A stretch of 64,000 nucleotides of DNA. Source: Azospirillum sp. TSO22-1 (GTDB taxonomy: Bacteria; Pseudomonadota; Alphaproteobacteria; Azospirillales; Azospirillaceae). Numbering within the stretch: position 1 is the stretch's first letter; each line of letters starts with the position of its first letter. The translations under genes and the position numbers were made by a program. Below, in pieces: positions 16,501 through 23,379 of this stretch. The notes under the pieces are model-generated. The model ran no database searches. It was not told where the DNA came from and saw only the letters and a program-made list of their open reading frames with translations. The stretch covers positions 17,260 through 81,259 of the forward strand of contig NZ_LGQZ01000085.1 of assembly GCF_003116015.1 (NCBI RefSeq), in the 5' to 3' direction.

Positions 16501-17526
16501 CGGAACGTACCTCTGCCTTGGCCTATAGCAAATCTTATTCGTGGCGCGCTTCCGGAGGATATAATACGCCGCGCCGTGGAGGTGAGAGTCGGAAAGCATG
16601 GGGACGTAGAAGCTTGGCAAGCAGCTGAACGGCGGTGGGTCACACAAGGCATAACTGCGGATGAACTAAACAATCTGAACAAGGATGGAATTGCCGCTGA
16701 CATCGCCGTCTTTGGAGCGCCACCAACTGGCTCAATAAGAAAGGGGAGAAGCGGCGAAGCGGCGCTACCGGCCCTCCTTGAGCTGCGGCACTTATCTGAT
16801 GGAAGCACTTCGCTCGATAGGTTCATCCTTGCCTGTATGGTTTGGGGAACTACCGCAGCAAAGCACCGTGATGAGGTGATTTTGTTTCTAGAATCCGCAG
16901 TCGCATCGAAACGAATTCCATCAAGTGAAATTCTCTCTCGAATTCTATCTCTTCCACCAAATTTTCTGGACGACACGCGCATATCACATCTAATTCGGTC
17001 GCTTGCTTCCAACGCCGATCATACCGTTACAGCTCGCGCCGCTTCTTCGAGGGCGCTGATAACTATTTTCAACCTAGATCCATCCGCTAGATCTCTTTTA
17101 CCGCTTCTGGCCTTGTCGGTAGGAAAGGCCTTTGGCCCTAACACACAGCAACTTTCAAGGTTGGATGAAAGCGCGTTCAATACAACTCCATCAGATACTC
17201 CTTCTATCCGAGCGGCAACAATTGCTCTGGCAATGTGGACTGGCCAGTGGGACACTTCTCGCATCGACGACGCTGTTGAAGCTTTTACCCACTCGGAGGC
17301 CCGCTTTTCTGCCGTGTCCTTCGTAGAAGCTCTAGCCCAAAAAGGAGAGCGCGAATTCACGAGCCGGCTTGGCGCAGCCATCGGCCGAAAGTTGCTTTCC
17401 GCGCAAGGCGCAAGGTCTCCAGATGTATATCGGCTCATTCGGAAAAACGTTGAAGTGCAGCGTTCCGGATTGAGCAAAGCCGAGGTGGCAGACCATCTGA
17501 AACTCCCACGGAGGATAGGCACATAG
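13522..17526 (+). CDS. NACHT NTPase with N-terminal restriction-nuclease-like domain (probable anti-phage defence)
   Basis: A 1334-residue STAND-type NTPase. Residues 1-150 look like a PD-(D/E)XK nuclease: GAGRDGAREATYEGRV then VVVQAKY (Gln-Ala-Lys at about 63-65). A central NACHT ATPase follows: Walker A GGPGQGKST at about 322-331, Walker B IIILDGLDEVP at about 437-447 with the typical Asp-Glu, and LLVTSRPQGYD. The remaining 700 residues are helical, probably a repeat-type sensor. Such bacterial NLR-like proteins sense phage proteins and trigger a toxic effector, here DNA cleavage. Codon use and base composition are AT-rich (many ATA, TTA, AAT codons), unlike all neighbours, a sign of recent transfer. 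The ATG at 13522 starts the conserved domain; it has no good Shine-Dalgarno. Confidence 0.85.
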   Translation: MTYDFSRFSPQSFERFAQSLAAAEFGGRLQIFGAGRDGAREATYEGRVLVEDGREWNGYVVVQAKYLADSTTPAADATWLISQIDDEMAKYEDAKRALRRPEYYLLVTNAKLSASAADATGKGAGGIDKVEAQLKTWSAKLGIKGAHVWHADSLRIFLNNHSELRTYFSFWVQPGDVLSAHLKLLAQPTFDEVMPRAIRKQLRRGRDIKTKDAGQATGKSLHIEDVFVDLPLTDDVWFSNIDFENLDITFHEVSTADIVVEVSYNDLEDFSDDEYVDDSDFEQTQTSNVTALVFEHCADRLDPWQTADGSDDTLFKGRIVLLGGPGQGKSTIGQFIAQLCRARLLEQIDGPANTSEIRQIVSKVIKRASEEGVSIGGPARFPFQVELPSFADKLSDSVSAGKELSIIEHLSSQMSDAGEAPVSVSLLRQWLAATPTIIILDGLDEVPQSGNRTAVITAINDLVDTIQDIRADALLLVTSRPQGYDHELSPRFWSHWKMKELDTTSAMRFAERLAHVLISDDIRQMEVLDSLRSAAADPTTSPLMISPLQVGLLFALVETRNNIPKDKWTLFERHYEILRDREIAKGGSNGRLIGTYKADIDRIHFDAGYLLHVRAEEPANANAFLTPEEFAELVRSQLGRSGHEDVTGALEREIVWLATTRLVFLRCHVEKQIGFDVRSLQEFMAAARIMSSPEERIRARLKEVAGRTHWLHVFKIACSKIYSSASLLDFHGEILGILDALDAGDRDADDALVHSGAMLAMQILAEGIASSAPAQRRLLAARAMRLLDVNLPSTAQQLADVIDAGVTGAVEPQLLLALSGGGHPAVVAMKVLLHLSHSSDTLVRKWAISILDRALTFSNSEFLTAIDDPRLLPTAPTLSRHFIEAQWRAAPDALWRWSSLLRLRSKGDSHSILRDDENGYAICIVSTSDGRPTDLTLRFRSLNAMLHFDQPPVGAHPAWPFLRAAREFTNNPSQETLANAIAIAADPAVNDAVRNVPLPWPIANLIRGALPEDIIRRAVEVRVGKHGDVEAWQAAERRWVTQGITADELNNLNKDGIAADIAVFGAPPTGSIRKGRSGEAALPALLELRHLSDGSTSLDRFILACMVWGTTAAKHRDEVILFLESAVASKRIPSSEILSRILSLPPNFLDDTRISHLIRSLASNADHTVTARAASSRALITIFNLDPSARSLLPLLALSVGKAFGPNTQQLSRLDESAFNTTPSDTPSIRAATIALAMWTGQWDTSRIDDAVEAFTHSEARFSAVSFVEALAQKGEREFTSRLGAAIGRKLLSAQGARSPDVYRLIRKNVEVQRSGLSKAEVADHLKLPRRIGT

Positions 17527-17658
17527 GCGAGCCTCTGGTGTGATAATTCAGAACGGATGCTACAACTGATGGCAGAGTGAGAGGTTCGGCAACCGAGGTA
17601 CAGCCGATCCTCTCGTTGAATCTGTGCAACCTCCCCGCCCAGTCCTCCCCGCCTCCAG

Positions 17659-17841
17659 ATGGGACCGACTGGCACGTGCCGGTCACATCGGGGTATCGCC
17701 GTCGAGCTGGTCCGCGCCGTCGTCGATGGGCGTCGCGCACCGTCCCATCCTGTCCTGCCAGTGCCCGTCGCGATCGTCAACGCCCAGCGGAGCCCGCCCG
17801 TGGAGGTGCACGTCCACGTGGTGGTCAACAGGGGCGGCTGA
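17659..17841 (+). pseudogene. Second copy of the 58-aa protein, N-terminus replaced
   Basis: From about residue 14 (IAVELVRAVVDGRRAPSH) to the end (VVVNRGG) this frame repeats the protein of 12177-12353, on the opposite strand. The first residues are unrelated and no Shine-Dalgarno precedes the ATG, so it is probably a decapitated copy left by an inverted duplication. It may still be expressed from the NACHT transcript 130 bases upstream. Confidence 0.5.
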
Positions 17842-17852
17842 CGCCCGCTTTC
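17696..17852 (-). repeat. Right copy of the 157-base inverted repeat
   Basis: This is the reverse complement of 12166-12322 with about ten mismatches in 157 bases. Together the copies frame 5.4 kb that contains the NACHT gene and the unknown gene at 12440-13066. Confidence 0.85.
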
Positions 17853-17906
17853 ACGGTGCCCGCTTCACACAGGTGCTCGAATCCCCCCAACTATTGACCG
17901 CTAACG

Positions 17907-18719
17907 TCACCGGCTTTCAGATAGACGACAAGGGTAACTTGCGACGATGAAGGGTTCCCGCCACTCCTTCCAGAACTGGTCGTAGTATCTGATCTTCTTG
18001 ATATCCGCGATGGCACCGGACACGGTGACCTGCTGTCCCTGGCTGAGGCGCGATGCCGAAGCAAGATCGATGTAGCAGACGACGCGGGCCTTCTCGCCCC
18101 ACATCAGGGCGTTGAAGTTGCGTCCACCATCAAGCGGCCCGATGAGCACGCCAGCAAAGCGCTCCCCCCGATCGTTGGCTTCGACGTTGATCTCCGCCAC
18201 CCTCCCCGGCAGCGCAAAGCCCGCCCCACTCCCATAAAGCGCCAGCGCGCGGGCTTGATTGCTGGCAACCAATTGGCCCAGTTCCTCCAGCGTCGTCGGC
18301 TGCGCCACGGCCGCTTGAGGAGCGCCGATGTCGATGGGATCGTTGGTCATCACGAGGCCAGGATCGACCCCGGTCTTCCCGTTCGCCCATTTGACCGTCA
18401 ACCCCTTCTCCGCCGAGAAGGCAGACGGTGACTTGAGAACGCCATCCACCGTCACCTTGGTCTTCTGCGTGATGAGGACATCGACATCGCGCATGAAGTA
18501 CATCGGGGCGTCTTCACCGTCATCCAGCACCTTCACGACGCCCTTCGCGTCGGCGCGGTCGAGGCAGTAGATGCCCCCGACGCCGGCCGGACACGCGACG
18601 AGCGTGCCGCTCAACGACACCGTCTGCTCTGCCAACGCCGGGCTGCCCCCGATGGCGCCGATCACAGCGATGGCCTGCATGGCGCATCGCGAGACCTTCG
18701 TTACAGCCGTTTCGTACAT
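17907..18719 (-). CDS. Secreted protein with OB-fold-like C-terminus
   Basis: A 270-residue exported protein. The signal peptide ends GSPALA-EQ near residue 31. The mature part starts with a beta-rich domain (VSLSGTLVACPAGVGGIYCLD), has a helical middle (TLEELGQLVASNQARALA), and ends in a strand-rich segment ARVVCYIDLASASRLSQGQQ followed by VTVSGAIADI. The last segment resembles the tRNA_anti-like OB-fold found in exported lipid-free proteins. Four Cys in the mature part could form disulfides. The start has GGAGG five bases upstream and the conserved hairpin leader 25 bases upstream. Partner and role unknown; it is the last gene in a row of three minus-strand genes. Confidence 0.6.
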   Translation of the reverse strand: MYETAVTKVSRCAMQAIAVIGAIGGSPALAEQTVSLSGTLVACPAGVGGIYCLDRADAKGVVKVLDDGEDAPMYFMRDVDVLITQKTKVTVDGVLKSPSAFSAEKGLTVKWANGKTGVDPGLVMTNDPIDIGAPQAAVAQPTTLEELGQLVASNQARALALYGSGAGFALPGRVAEINVEANDRGERFAGVLIGPLDGGRNFNALMWGEKARVVCYIDLASASRLSQGQQVTVSGAIADIKKIRYYDQFWKEWREPFIVASYPCRLSESR

Positions 18720-18744
18720 ATCGACCTCCTTGAAGCATGACGAA

Positions 18745-18786
18745 GGCCGTCCCGCGGCAGCGGGACGGCCCTGTTCACGCACATGA
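18745..18786 (-). promoter_or_regulatory. Conserved hairpin leader, copy 2
   Basis: An 11-base-pair stem GGCCGTCCCGC / GCGGGACGGCC with loop GGCA lies 25 bases before the start of the gene at 17907-18719, and TCATGTGCGTGA (minus strand, 18775-18786) precedes it. It matches 13091-13135 except for paired changes that keep the stem. Confidence 0.7.
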
Positions 18787-18846
18787 CATCCTCGCCGGGG
18801 CGGCCTGGCTTGCGGCGACATCCCCGGCGCAGGCAGCCTCGCACGA

Positions 18847-19323
18847 TCAGACCTCCACCTCGGCGGACTCGATGAGCTTGATGCAGACGTCGAAGCAGTC
18901 ATCGACGTGCTGGTTGCCCACGTACTTCATCGCACCGAAGCCGATCGCCGCAGACACCGCGTTGCCGACGATGGGAACGAACTTGGCGGCCTGCTTGACG
19001 GCGACCCGCCCGGCGACACCCTTGAGGACCTGAAGGACGAGTTGCTTCGTCACAACCTTTCCGGCCAAGCCCATGCCGGTCTTCTTGATCATGGCGTAGA
19101 CGACGGCTTTGAGCGACGGCGGCAAGCCGTCGATCTGCTCGGGCGACAGCTCGAACCGGCGGTTGATCTCTGGGATCATCTCCAAGAGGATGGCAACGTC
19201 GGCGATGGCGTCGGGGCCGGGCACCGGGATGGCTGAAGCGCCACCGGAAACCAAGGCGCGCTTGGTGACCATCTCCTTGCACTCGTCCCTGACGCGCTCC
19301 GCGTCTCTACGGGTCTTCAGCAT
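18847..19323 (-). CDS. DUF697/YcjF-like small protein
   Basis: A 158-residue protein rich in Ala, Gly and Val. The middle and C-terminal segments (AIPVPGPDAIADVAILLEMI, FVPIVGNAVSAAIGFGAMKY) match the style of DUF697-type proteins: amphipathic, Gly-containing helices that associate with the membrane, often next to a GTPase. The conserved tail MKYVGNQHVDDCFD is visible. There is no signal peptide and no GTPase partner in the island. The upstream Shine-Dalgarno is weak (GGACGAAG before the ATG). It is the middle gene of a minus-strand row of three. Confidence 0.6.
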   Translation of the reverse strand: MLKTRRDAERVRDECKEMVTKRALVSGGASAIPVPGPDAIADVAILLEMIPEINRRFELSPEQIDGLPPSLKAVVYAMIKKTGMGLAGKVVTKQLVLQVLKGVAGRVAVKQAAKFVPIVGNAVSAAIGFGAMKYVGNQHVDDCFDVCIKLIESAEVEV

Positions 19324-19393
19324 TCTTCGTCCATGTCGTGGGGCAAGGGGGCGGGCTCATGCCCGTAGAGCGAATCGAGGCGCCGGGCACGCC

Positions 19394-19786
19394 TCACTTG
19401 CCGCAGGGGTTCGTCTGCATCCGGGTGAACCAGGGCCGCACAGCCGCCTCCTGCTCGGGCGTAGCCCGCTGCCCCTTGGTCAGGGCGGTCAACTTCTCCC
19501 CATATGGCTTCGCCGCCAAGTTCGCCTGCTCCTCGCGGCGCTGGGCATCGGCCAAGCGGTCTTTGATGGTGGTGATTTGCTCATAAGCGCCTTGGCCCGT
19601 CGCGCTTGCTCGTTGCACGTCGTCCATGGCCTTGAACTTGTCGGCCTGGGCTTTCTTGGCCTCGCAGGCGTGGGGCAGTATGCCCTTGATGGCGGCGATC
19701 ATGTCGTCGCTCGTTTTATCGGCACGGGCGCCAGCCGGCAGGGCGAGCAGCGCCACCACCAGGGCAGCAAATCCTCTCTTGAGCAC
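19394..19786 (-). CDS. Small secreted protein, 130 aa
   Basis: An exported protein of 130 residues. The GTG start at 19786 is supported by AGGAGG six bases upstream and gives a clean signal peptide (LKRGFAALVVALLALPAGA, cleavage near residue 22 after ARA). The mature part is mostly helical with a long Gln/Ala-rich segment, likely a short coiled coil (about residues 50-100), and has only two Cys, at HACEA and NPCGK, which could pair. No family was recognised. It is the first gene of the minus-strand row ending at 17907. Confidence 0.6.
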   Translation of the reverse strand: MLKRGFAALVVALLALPAGARADKTSDDMIAAIKGILPHACEAKKAQADKFKAMDDVQRASATGQGAYEQITTIKDRLADAQRREEQANLAAKPYGEKLTALTKGQRATPEQEAAVRPWFTRMQTNPCGK

Positions 19787-20003
19787 GATGTTCCTCCTCT
19801 CGCGGATGTGGCCGATGGCCGGCCTCCGCCTGCCACGCCCCCTTGGACGCCGGCTGGGCGGTGCCGATGCGCTGGTCGAAGCGAATCCGCGCGCTTGCAC
19901 TTGACCGGCCGCTCTCAACCCCATATTGCGCCTTTCAGCCTTAACACGCAACTACGGCTCATGGTCGGAGACCGTCTCCCGCACTGACAATGCGGGCCGA
20001 GCC

Positions 20004-20354
20004 ATGGACTTGAAGATTCACATAGGGGCGCGGGTGAAGGCGGCGCGGCAGCGCAAGGGCATCACCCAGGAGCAGCTCGCCGAGGCAGTCGATAAGGCGG
20101 TCGAGACGATCTCCAACATCGAGCGCGGCGCGATGCTGACCGGCATCGACACCCTCCAGCGCATCGCCGCCGCGCTGGACGCGCCCATGACCTACTTCTT
20201 CGAGGGAGCCGGGGACGAACGGCCGATCAGTCGCGCCCGCCTGGAAGCCGAATTGCGGCTTCAGGCGATCGGCCAGCACTTGCCGGCCAAAGACCTGCAC
20301 CTTGCCATTGCCCTGCTTGAGACGCTGGAGAGCTACCGGGAAGAAACGAAGTAG
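20004..20354 (+). CDS. XRE-family transcriptional regulator
   Basis: A 116-residue repressor-type protein. A canonical Cro/C1 helix-turn-helix covers residues 7-62: RVKAARQRKGITQEQLAEAV, then ETISNIERGAM and TLQRIAAALDAPMTYFF. The C-terminal half is a short dimerisation helix (LHLAIALLETLESYRE). The ATG at 20004 opens the domain; an upstream TTG frame adds unlike residues. It diverges from the minus-strand row of secreted genes and is a candidate repressor of them or of the integrase region. Confidence 0.88.
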   Translation: MDLKIHIGARVKAARQRKGITQEQLAEAVDKAVETISNIERGAMLTGIDTLQRIAAALDAPMTYFFEGAGDERPISRARLEAELRLQAIGQHLPAKDLHLAIALLETLESYREETK

Positions 20355-20558
20355 AGGGGCAGCATCCGGGCGCTTTCGCGCTGGATCCCCGCTATAGCGC
20401 TATGTCTTGATCAGCATGCGCATCAGCATGGAACTGGGGTCTCGTACGGATACACACTATGGCCTCCTCCATCTCTCGTCCCCGCTGTCCGGGTTAGGCC
20501 GGCTGATGGGGACGGAGATCGCCCTTGAACAAGCATACCTCGGTTGCTACATAAGCCA

Positions 20559-20723
20559 ATGAACAACGAGCTCGGGCAAAAAGCCAAGCAAGTTGCTAAG
20601 AGCAGCAATCGTGGCGTGGCTGGTACTGCACCCCGTAAATCCCACCGTAACGGTAACGTTGAACGTGGAGGTTCACATGGAAGCAGCAAACAACATCAGT
20701 CACGTCTCCAAGGGGGTTGCTAA
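20559..20723 (+). CDS. Possible small basic protein, 54 aa
   Basis: A 54-codon frame, starting MNNELGQKAKQVAKSSNRG, rich in Lys, Arg, Ser, Gly and His. It has no hydrophobic segment and a weak ribosome site. Its stop TAA overlaps the next ATG (TAATG). Low complexity makes the call uncertain. Confidence 0.35.
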   Translation: MNNELGQKAKQVAKSSNRGVAGTAPRKSHRNGNVERGGSHGSSKQHQSRLQGGC

Positions 20724-20839
20724 TGAAGAACGGTCGGAGCAACGCAATGAGCGTTCAGAAACAATCGCCAAGGAACGTGGGGAAGCACGCGGTGCCATGG
20801 GACCGGGAAGGTAGTGCCAGCTACGTCGCGAGTAAGTGA
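20723..20839 (+). CDS. Possible small protein, 38 aa, overlapping start
   Basis: A 38-codon frame starting at the TAATG overlap. The segment SPRNVGKHAVPWDREGSAS slightly recalls the beta hairpin of DUF2188 proteins, but it is truncated before the helix of that family. It may be a remnant. Coupling with the preceding frame is the main support. Confidence 0.3.
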   Translation: MKNGRSNAMSVQKQSPRNVGKHAVPWDREGSASYVASK

Positions 20840-20853
20840 TAGCAGAACAGCTT

Positions 20854-20903
20854 GGTGGCCGAGGAACACCGCAAGGAGGGTTCGACTCCCTCCTCCCATA
20901 CCA
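20854..20903 (+). other. tRNA-like 3' fragment (possible second attachment site)
   Basis: The bases GGTGGCCGAG look like a D-arm of a Ser/Leu-type tRNA. They are followed closely by a T arm GAGGG-TTCGACT-CCCTC, then CTCCCAT, A and CCA. No anticodon arm fits between, and the best 5' partner for the acceptor strand (ATGGGAC at 20797) would give an impossible length. It therefore reads as a tRNA 3' remnant, such as an old integration scar. Confidence 0.45.
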
Positions 20904-20908
20904 ATTTG

Positions 20909-20937
20909 AAACGCCCGGTGTAAGCGCCGGGCGTTTT
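20909..20937. terminator. Bidirectional Rho-independent terminator
   Basis: AAACGCCCGGTG pairs with CGCCGGGCGTTT around TAAG, with T after and A before. It follows the tRNA-like fragment on the plus strand and the ATPase gene stop on the minus strand. Confidence 0.85.
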
Positions 20938-20960
20938 CATATCAATTAGCCTGCATACTT

Positions 20961-22982
20961 TTAGTTTTCCGCAGGATCGCCCACAGCCCCCACTAGCAAC
21001 TCCGCTTCGGAATGGTCACTTTCTACCACGACGCCGTCCAACAACGCCGCATGTTCCTTCCGCAGATAGCGCATCGCGTGCTCATCGTTGGCGGTAAAAT
21101 TTAACTTTTCCTGGATAAACTGGTATCGTGCCTTGCACTCCTCGATGAGTTGTCTCCAGGTCTTTACGTATATCTTCGCAGTCGGCGTATCCCGCACCAA
21201 CCCCCGGCCCGTTGAGTCCTTCTTTACCTCATACGCTCCGTAGCTATCGAGCTTGTCCGAGATCACCCAAAAATGCCACACGATGCCGTCGCGCATAGCA
21301 AACCGACCATCGCTCTCAATGGAACTGGCATATTTCGTTATTTGCGTGATCTCGTCCGCACCAACGTCTACGCCCGGACGCTTCAATTCGACGACAAGGT
21401 GCTCGACCTCATCCGCCCGATGGCGCCGCAGAAGTCTGGAAAGCATCAGATCGACGATGCCGGTGGACTGGTCGATATGCTTGACCGGCACGTCGATGAC
21501 AATGTCGTCGTCGAGATGCTTCTTGTGCGCCCGCAGAACCGCCGTTAGGTCGCGGTCGTCGGTTGAGACCATGAACTCTTCGCCGAAGATCCAGGGGTTT
21601 ATAGCCAAGATCCGGTGGAGTTGTCTGCGTTCTTTGATGCGGCCGTGCTTCTCATACTCGTAGACGATCTGATAAAGGCCACGCAGGAATTTGAGGCGAT
21701 CCGTGACTATTTTTGCGGCGCCGATGATCGAGGAGAGGGTAGTTTCTTCCAACAGCTTCGAAAGATCATCCTGCTCTCGCTTAGGCAACTCAATTACCTT
21801 CGAGAGGAGATCTCGGAGATGATTGGGGCCGGTCTCGATGGCGTGCCGCAGCAATTCTAGCTGGAGTGCCTTCGCCACCTTGGGGGCGGCGGTTAGCTCG
21901 GTATACGCAGTATGGATCTTGACCGCGACGATCTCGAAGACTTTCCGCTCGGCCTCCTCGATAGTGGTCTTCGGTGCATCCTCGTACGGATAGATCTTTG
22001 CCGCCTTCCATTCCTGGATAAGACGAGCCGCCTCTTTCTTGTCCTCGCCCTCGTAATGCTCCTTGATGGTATCTTTGGATACATGGATGATCAGTTCGGC
22101 AAGTGGATCAAGATCGGTCAGGGCAAGCCTATTCTCCTGCTCCAATTGGTCTAGGTATGGAGAGGTGAGGTACGCCGAGAAGGAGTGCTTCTTGAGCTGA
22201 AATTTGGTGGATACCTGCTGTACGGCGAAGCCGCGGGCGTCGCAGATAAAGAGGCTGCGGCGGTCAACATGCCGCCACTCCAGCACACGAAGTTCACTCT
22301 CGGGCGCACGCTCTCCGCTTGGCAGCATGACATCCGGAACTCGAAGCTTAAACTGCTTCTGAATGGCGTTTGTAACTTCAAGCTGCTTCTCAGCGAACAC
22401 CACCTTCACATCGGGATAGTCCGCCAAGTAGATGGCTAGCAGCTCGGTCAACTCCTGTGCCGATTCGTTTCCCTCAAGGTTCTTGAACTGCTTGTGCGGA
22501 TCGCGAATTTGCACAATACAACCGGTTGCCGTGTGCTTGGACGGCTGGGCGTCGGAGATGCGCACCTGAGAAGGATCGGTACTGAGGATCTCGACGGTGA
22601 ATTCGGAGATGCCGTTCCCATCCTCAAAGAAGAGCTTCCACGTCACGGACCGGCCGATCGACAGGGACTTGTAGCGTCCCTGCCCCTGGTTGCCGTGCAG
22701 TACCCGCTGGTGCTTTTTCGTCCGAGCCCCTGGCCGCTTCCATGAGCCGCCCAGCTTGCCGAAATACTCCTGTGCCTCAGTTGGCGTCATGCCGAGGCCG
22801 TTGTCCTCAACGATGATGCCTTTGAGCCCCATCTGATCGCGGTCGAAGTATACAACAACCTCCTCCGCGTCGGCGTCCAGACTATTCCAGACCAACTCGC
22901 CGATCGCGCTCAGCGGCCGGGCGCGCGCGATTCGCATGAACGTGTCAGCCTGCGCGACGACTTTGATATGAGCTGTGGCCAC
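20961..22982 (-). CDS. GHKL (MutL/Hsp90-type) ATPase with C-terminal PD-(D/E)XK-like domain, candidate defence protein
   Basis: A 673-residue protein. The N-terminus is a GHKL ATPase: N-box ELVWNSLDADA (about 29-39), G1 box VEDNGLGMTP (about 58-67), and G2-type loop GNQGQGRYKSLSIGR (about 96-110). The middle is helical and charged. Near residues 505-545 it reads IVDLMLSR, HLVVELKRP and ITQITKYASS. This Asp...Glu-x-Lys...Gln order is the PD-(D/E)XK arrangement seen in Shedu-like (DUF4263) nucleases. The start is GTG with GGAG seven bases upstream. It is alone in its transcript and ends at a strong terminator. Known relatives of both halves occur in anti-phage systems; that this protein defends is inferred. 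Confidence 0.8.
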   Translation of the reverse strand: MATAHIKVVAQADTFMRIARARPLSAIGELVWNSLDADAEEVVVYFDRDQMGLKGIIVEDNGLGMTPTEAQEYFGKLGGSWKRPGARTKKHQRVLHGNQGQGRYKSLSIGRSVTWKLFFEDGNGISEFTVEILSTDPSQVRISDAQPSKHTATGCIVQIRDPHKQFKNLEGNESAQELTELLAIYLADYPDVKVVFAEKQLEVTNAIQKQFKLRVPDVMLPSGERAPESELRVLEWRHVDRRSLFICDARGFAVQQVSTKFQLKKHSFSAYLTSPYLDQLEQENRLALTDLDPLAELIIHVSKDTIKEHYEGEDKKEAARLIQEWKAAKIYPYEDAPKTTIEEAERKVFEIVAVKIHTAYTELTAAPKVAKALQLELLRHAIETGPNHLRDLLSKVIELPKREQDDLSKLLEETTLSSIIGAAKIVTDRLKFLRGLYQIVYEYEKHGRIKERRQLHRILAINPWIFGEEFMVSTDDRDLTAVLRAHKKHLDDDIVIDVPVKHIDQSTGIVDLMLSRLLRRHRADEVEHLVVELKRPGVDVGADEITQITKYASSIESDGRFAMRDGIVWHFWVISDKLDSYGAYEVKKDSTGRGLVRDTPTAKIYVKTWRQLIEECKARYQFIQEKLNFTANDEHAMRYLRKEHAALLDGVVVESDHSEAELLVGAVGDPAEN

Positions 22983-23379
22983 GACCTTCTCCGCCCCCCA
23001 AGCGATGCCGATTTAAGCGGGCTGCGAGAGTGTCTGAGCTCTGCGCGGTTGTCAATTTTGCTATGGTTGTCGTTCAACACGATCACCACAGGTTTAATGC
23101 ACACATCATAAGTTGAGGCGCTTGATTCTCTGGATGAATCCTACACTCCTGCCCTGCCTACCCCTTCGGCCTGATTCGCGCCATTTACGAGATCGCGCCG
23201 AACAACGAGCAGCTCACCTCGGCAGTTCGCCGGCCTGTCGAGAGGTGCGCCTCCTCCCCTCCGCATCCTCCCCTGTGCCCGCCGGCATCAACGGGACCGT
23301 GCGGGTCACAGCGGTGCAGCGCCGAAGCGCCGCATGATGTGAGCGGGCCTCCGCCGGCATGTTCTGCCTTCGTTCCCAG
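22983..23379. other. Gene-free region at island right end
   Basis: No complete gene. On the minus strand TTGACA at about 23052 may belong to the ATPase promoter, though no good -10 was found. Bases 23160-23260 contain a short open stretch with protein-like codons (FGLIRAIYEIAPNNEQLTSA) and no start or stop context, perhaps a gene remnant. Confidence 0.35.

Noticed and set aside
20590..20903. Possible permuted tmRNA, because a GCAAACAACA stretch and a TTCGACTCC T arm occur
   Set aside because: In permuted tmRNA genes the CCA end precedes the 5' acceptor half and the tag; here the T arm comes last and is followed by a terminator. No tag resembling the alphaproteobacterial one is present.
23160..23260. 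A protein-like stretch FGLIRAIYEIAPNNEQLTSA
   Set aside because: It has no start, ribosome site or complete frame and I could not name a family. It is noted only as a possible gene remnant at the island edge.
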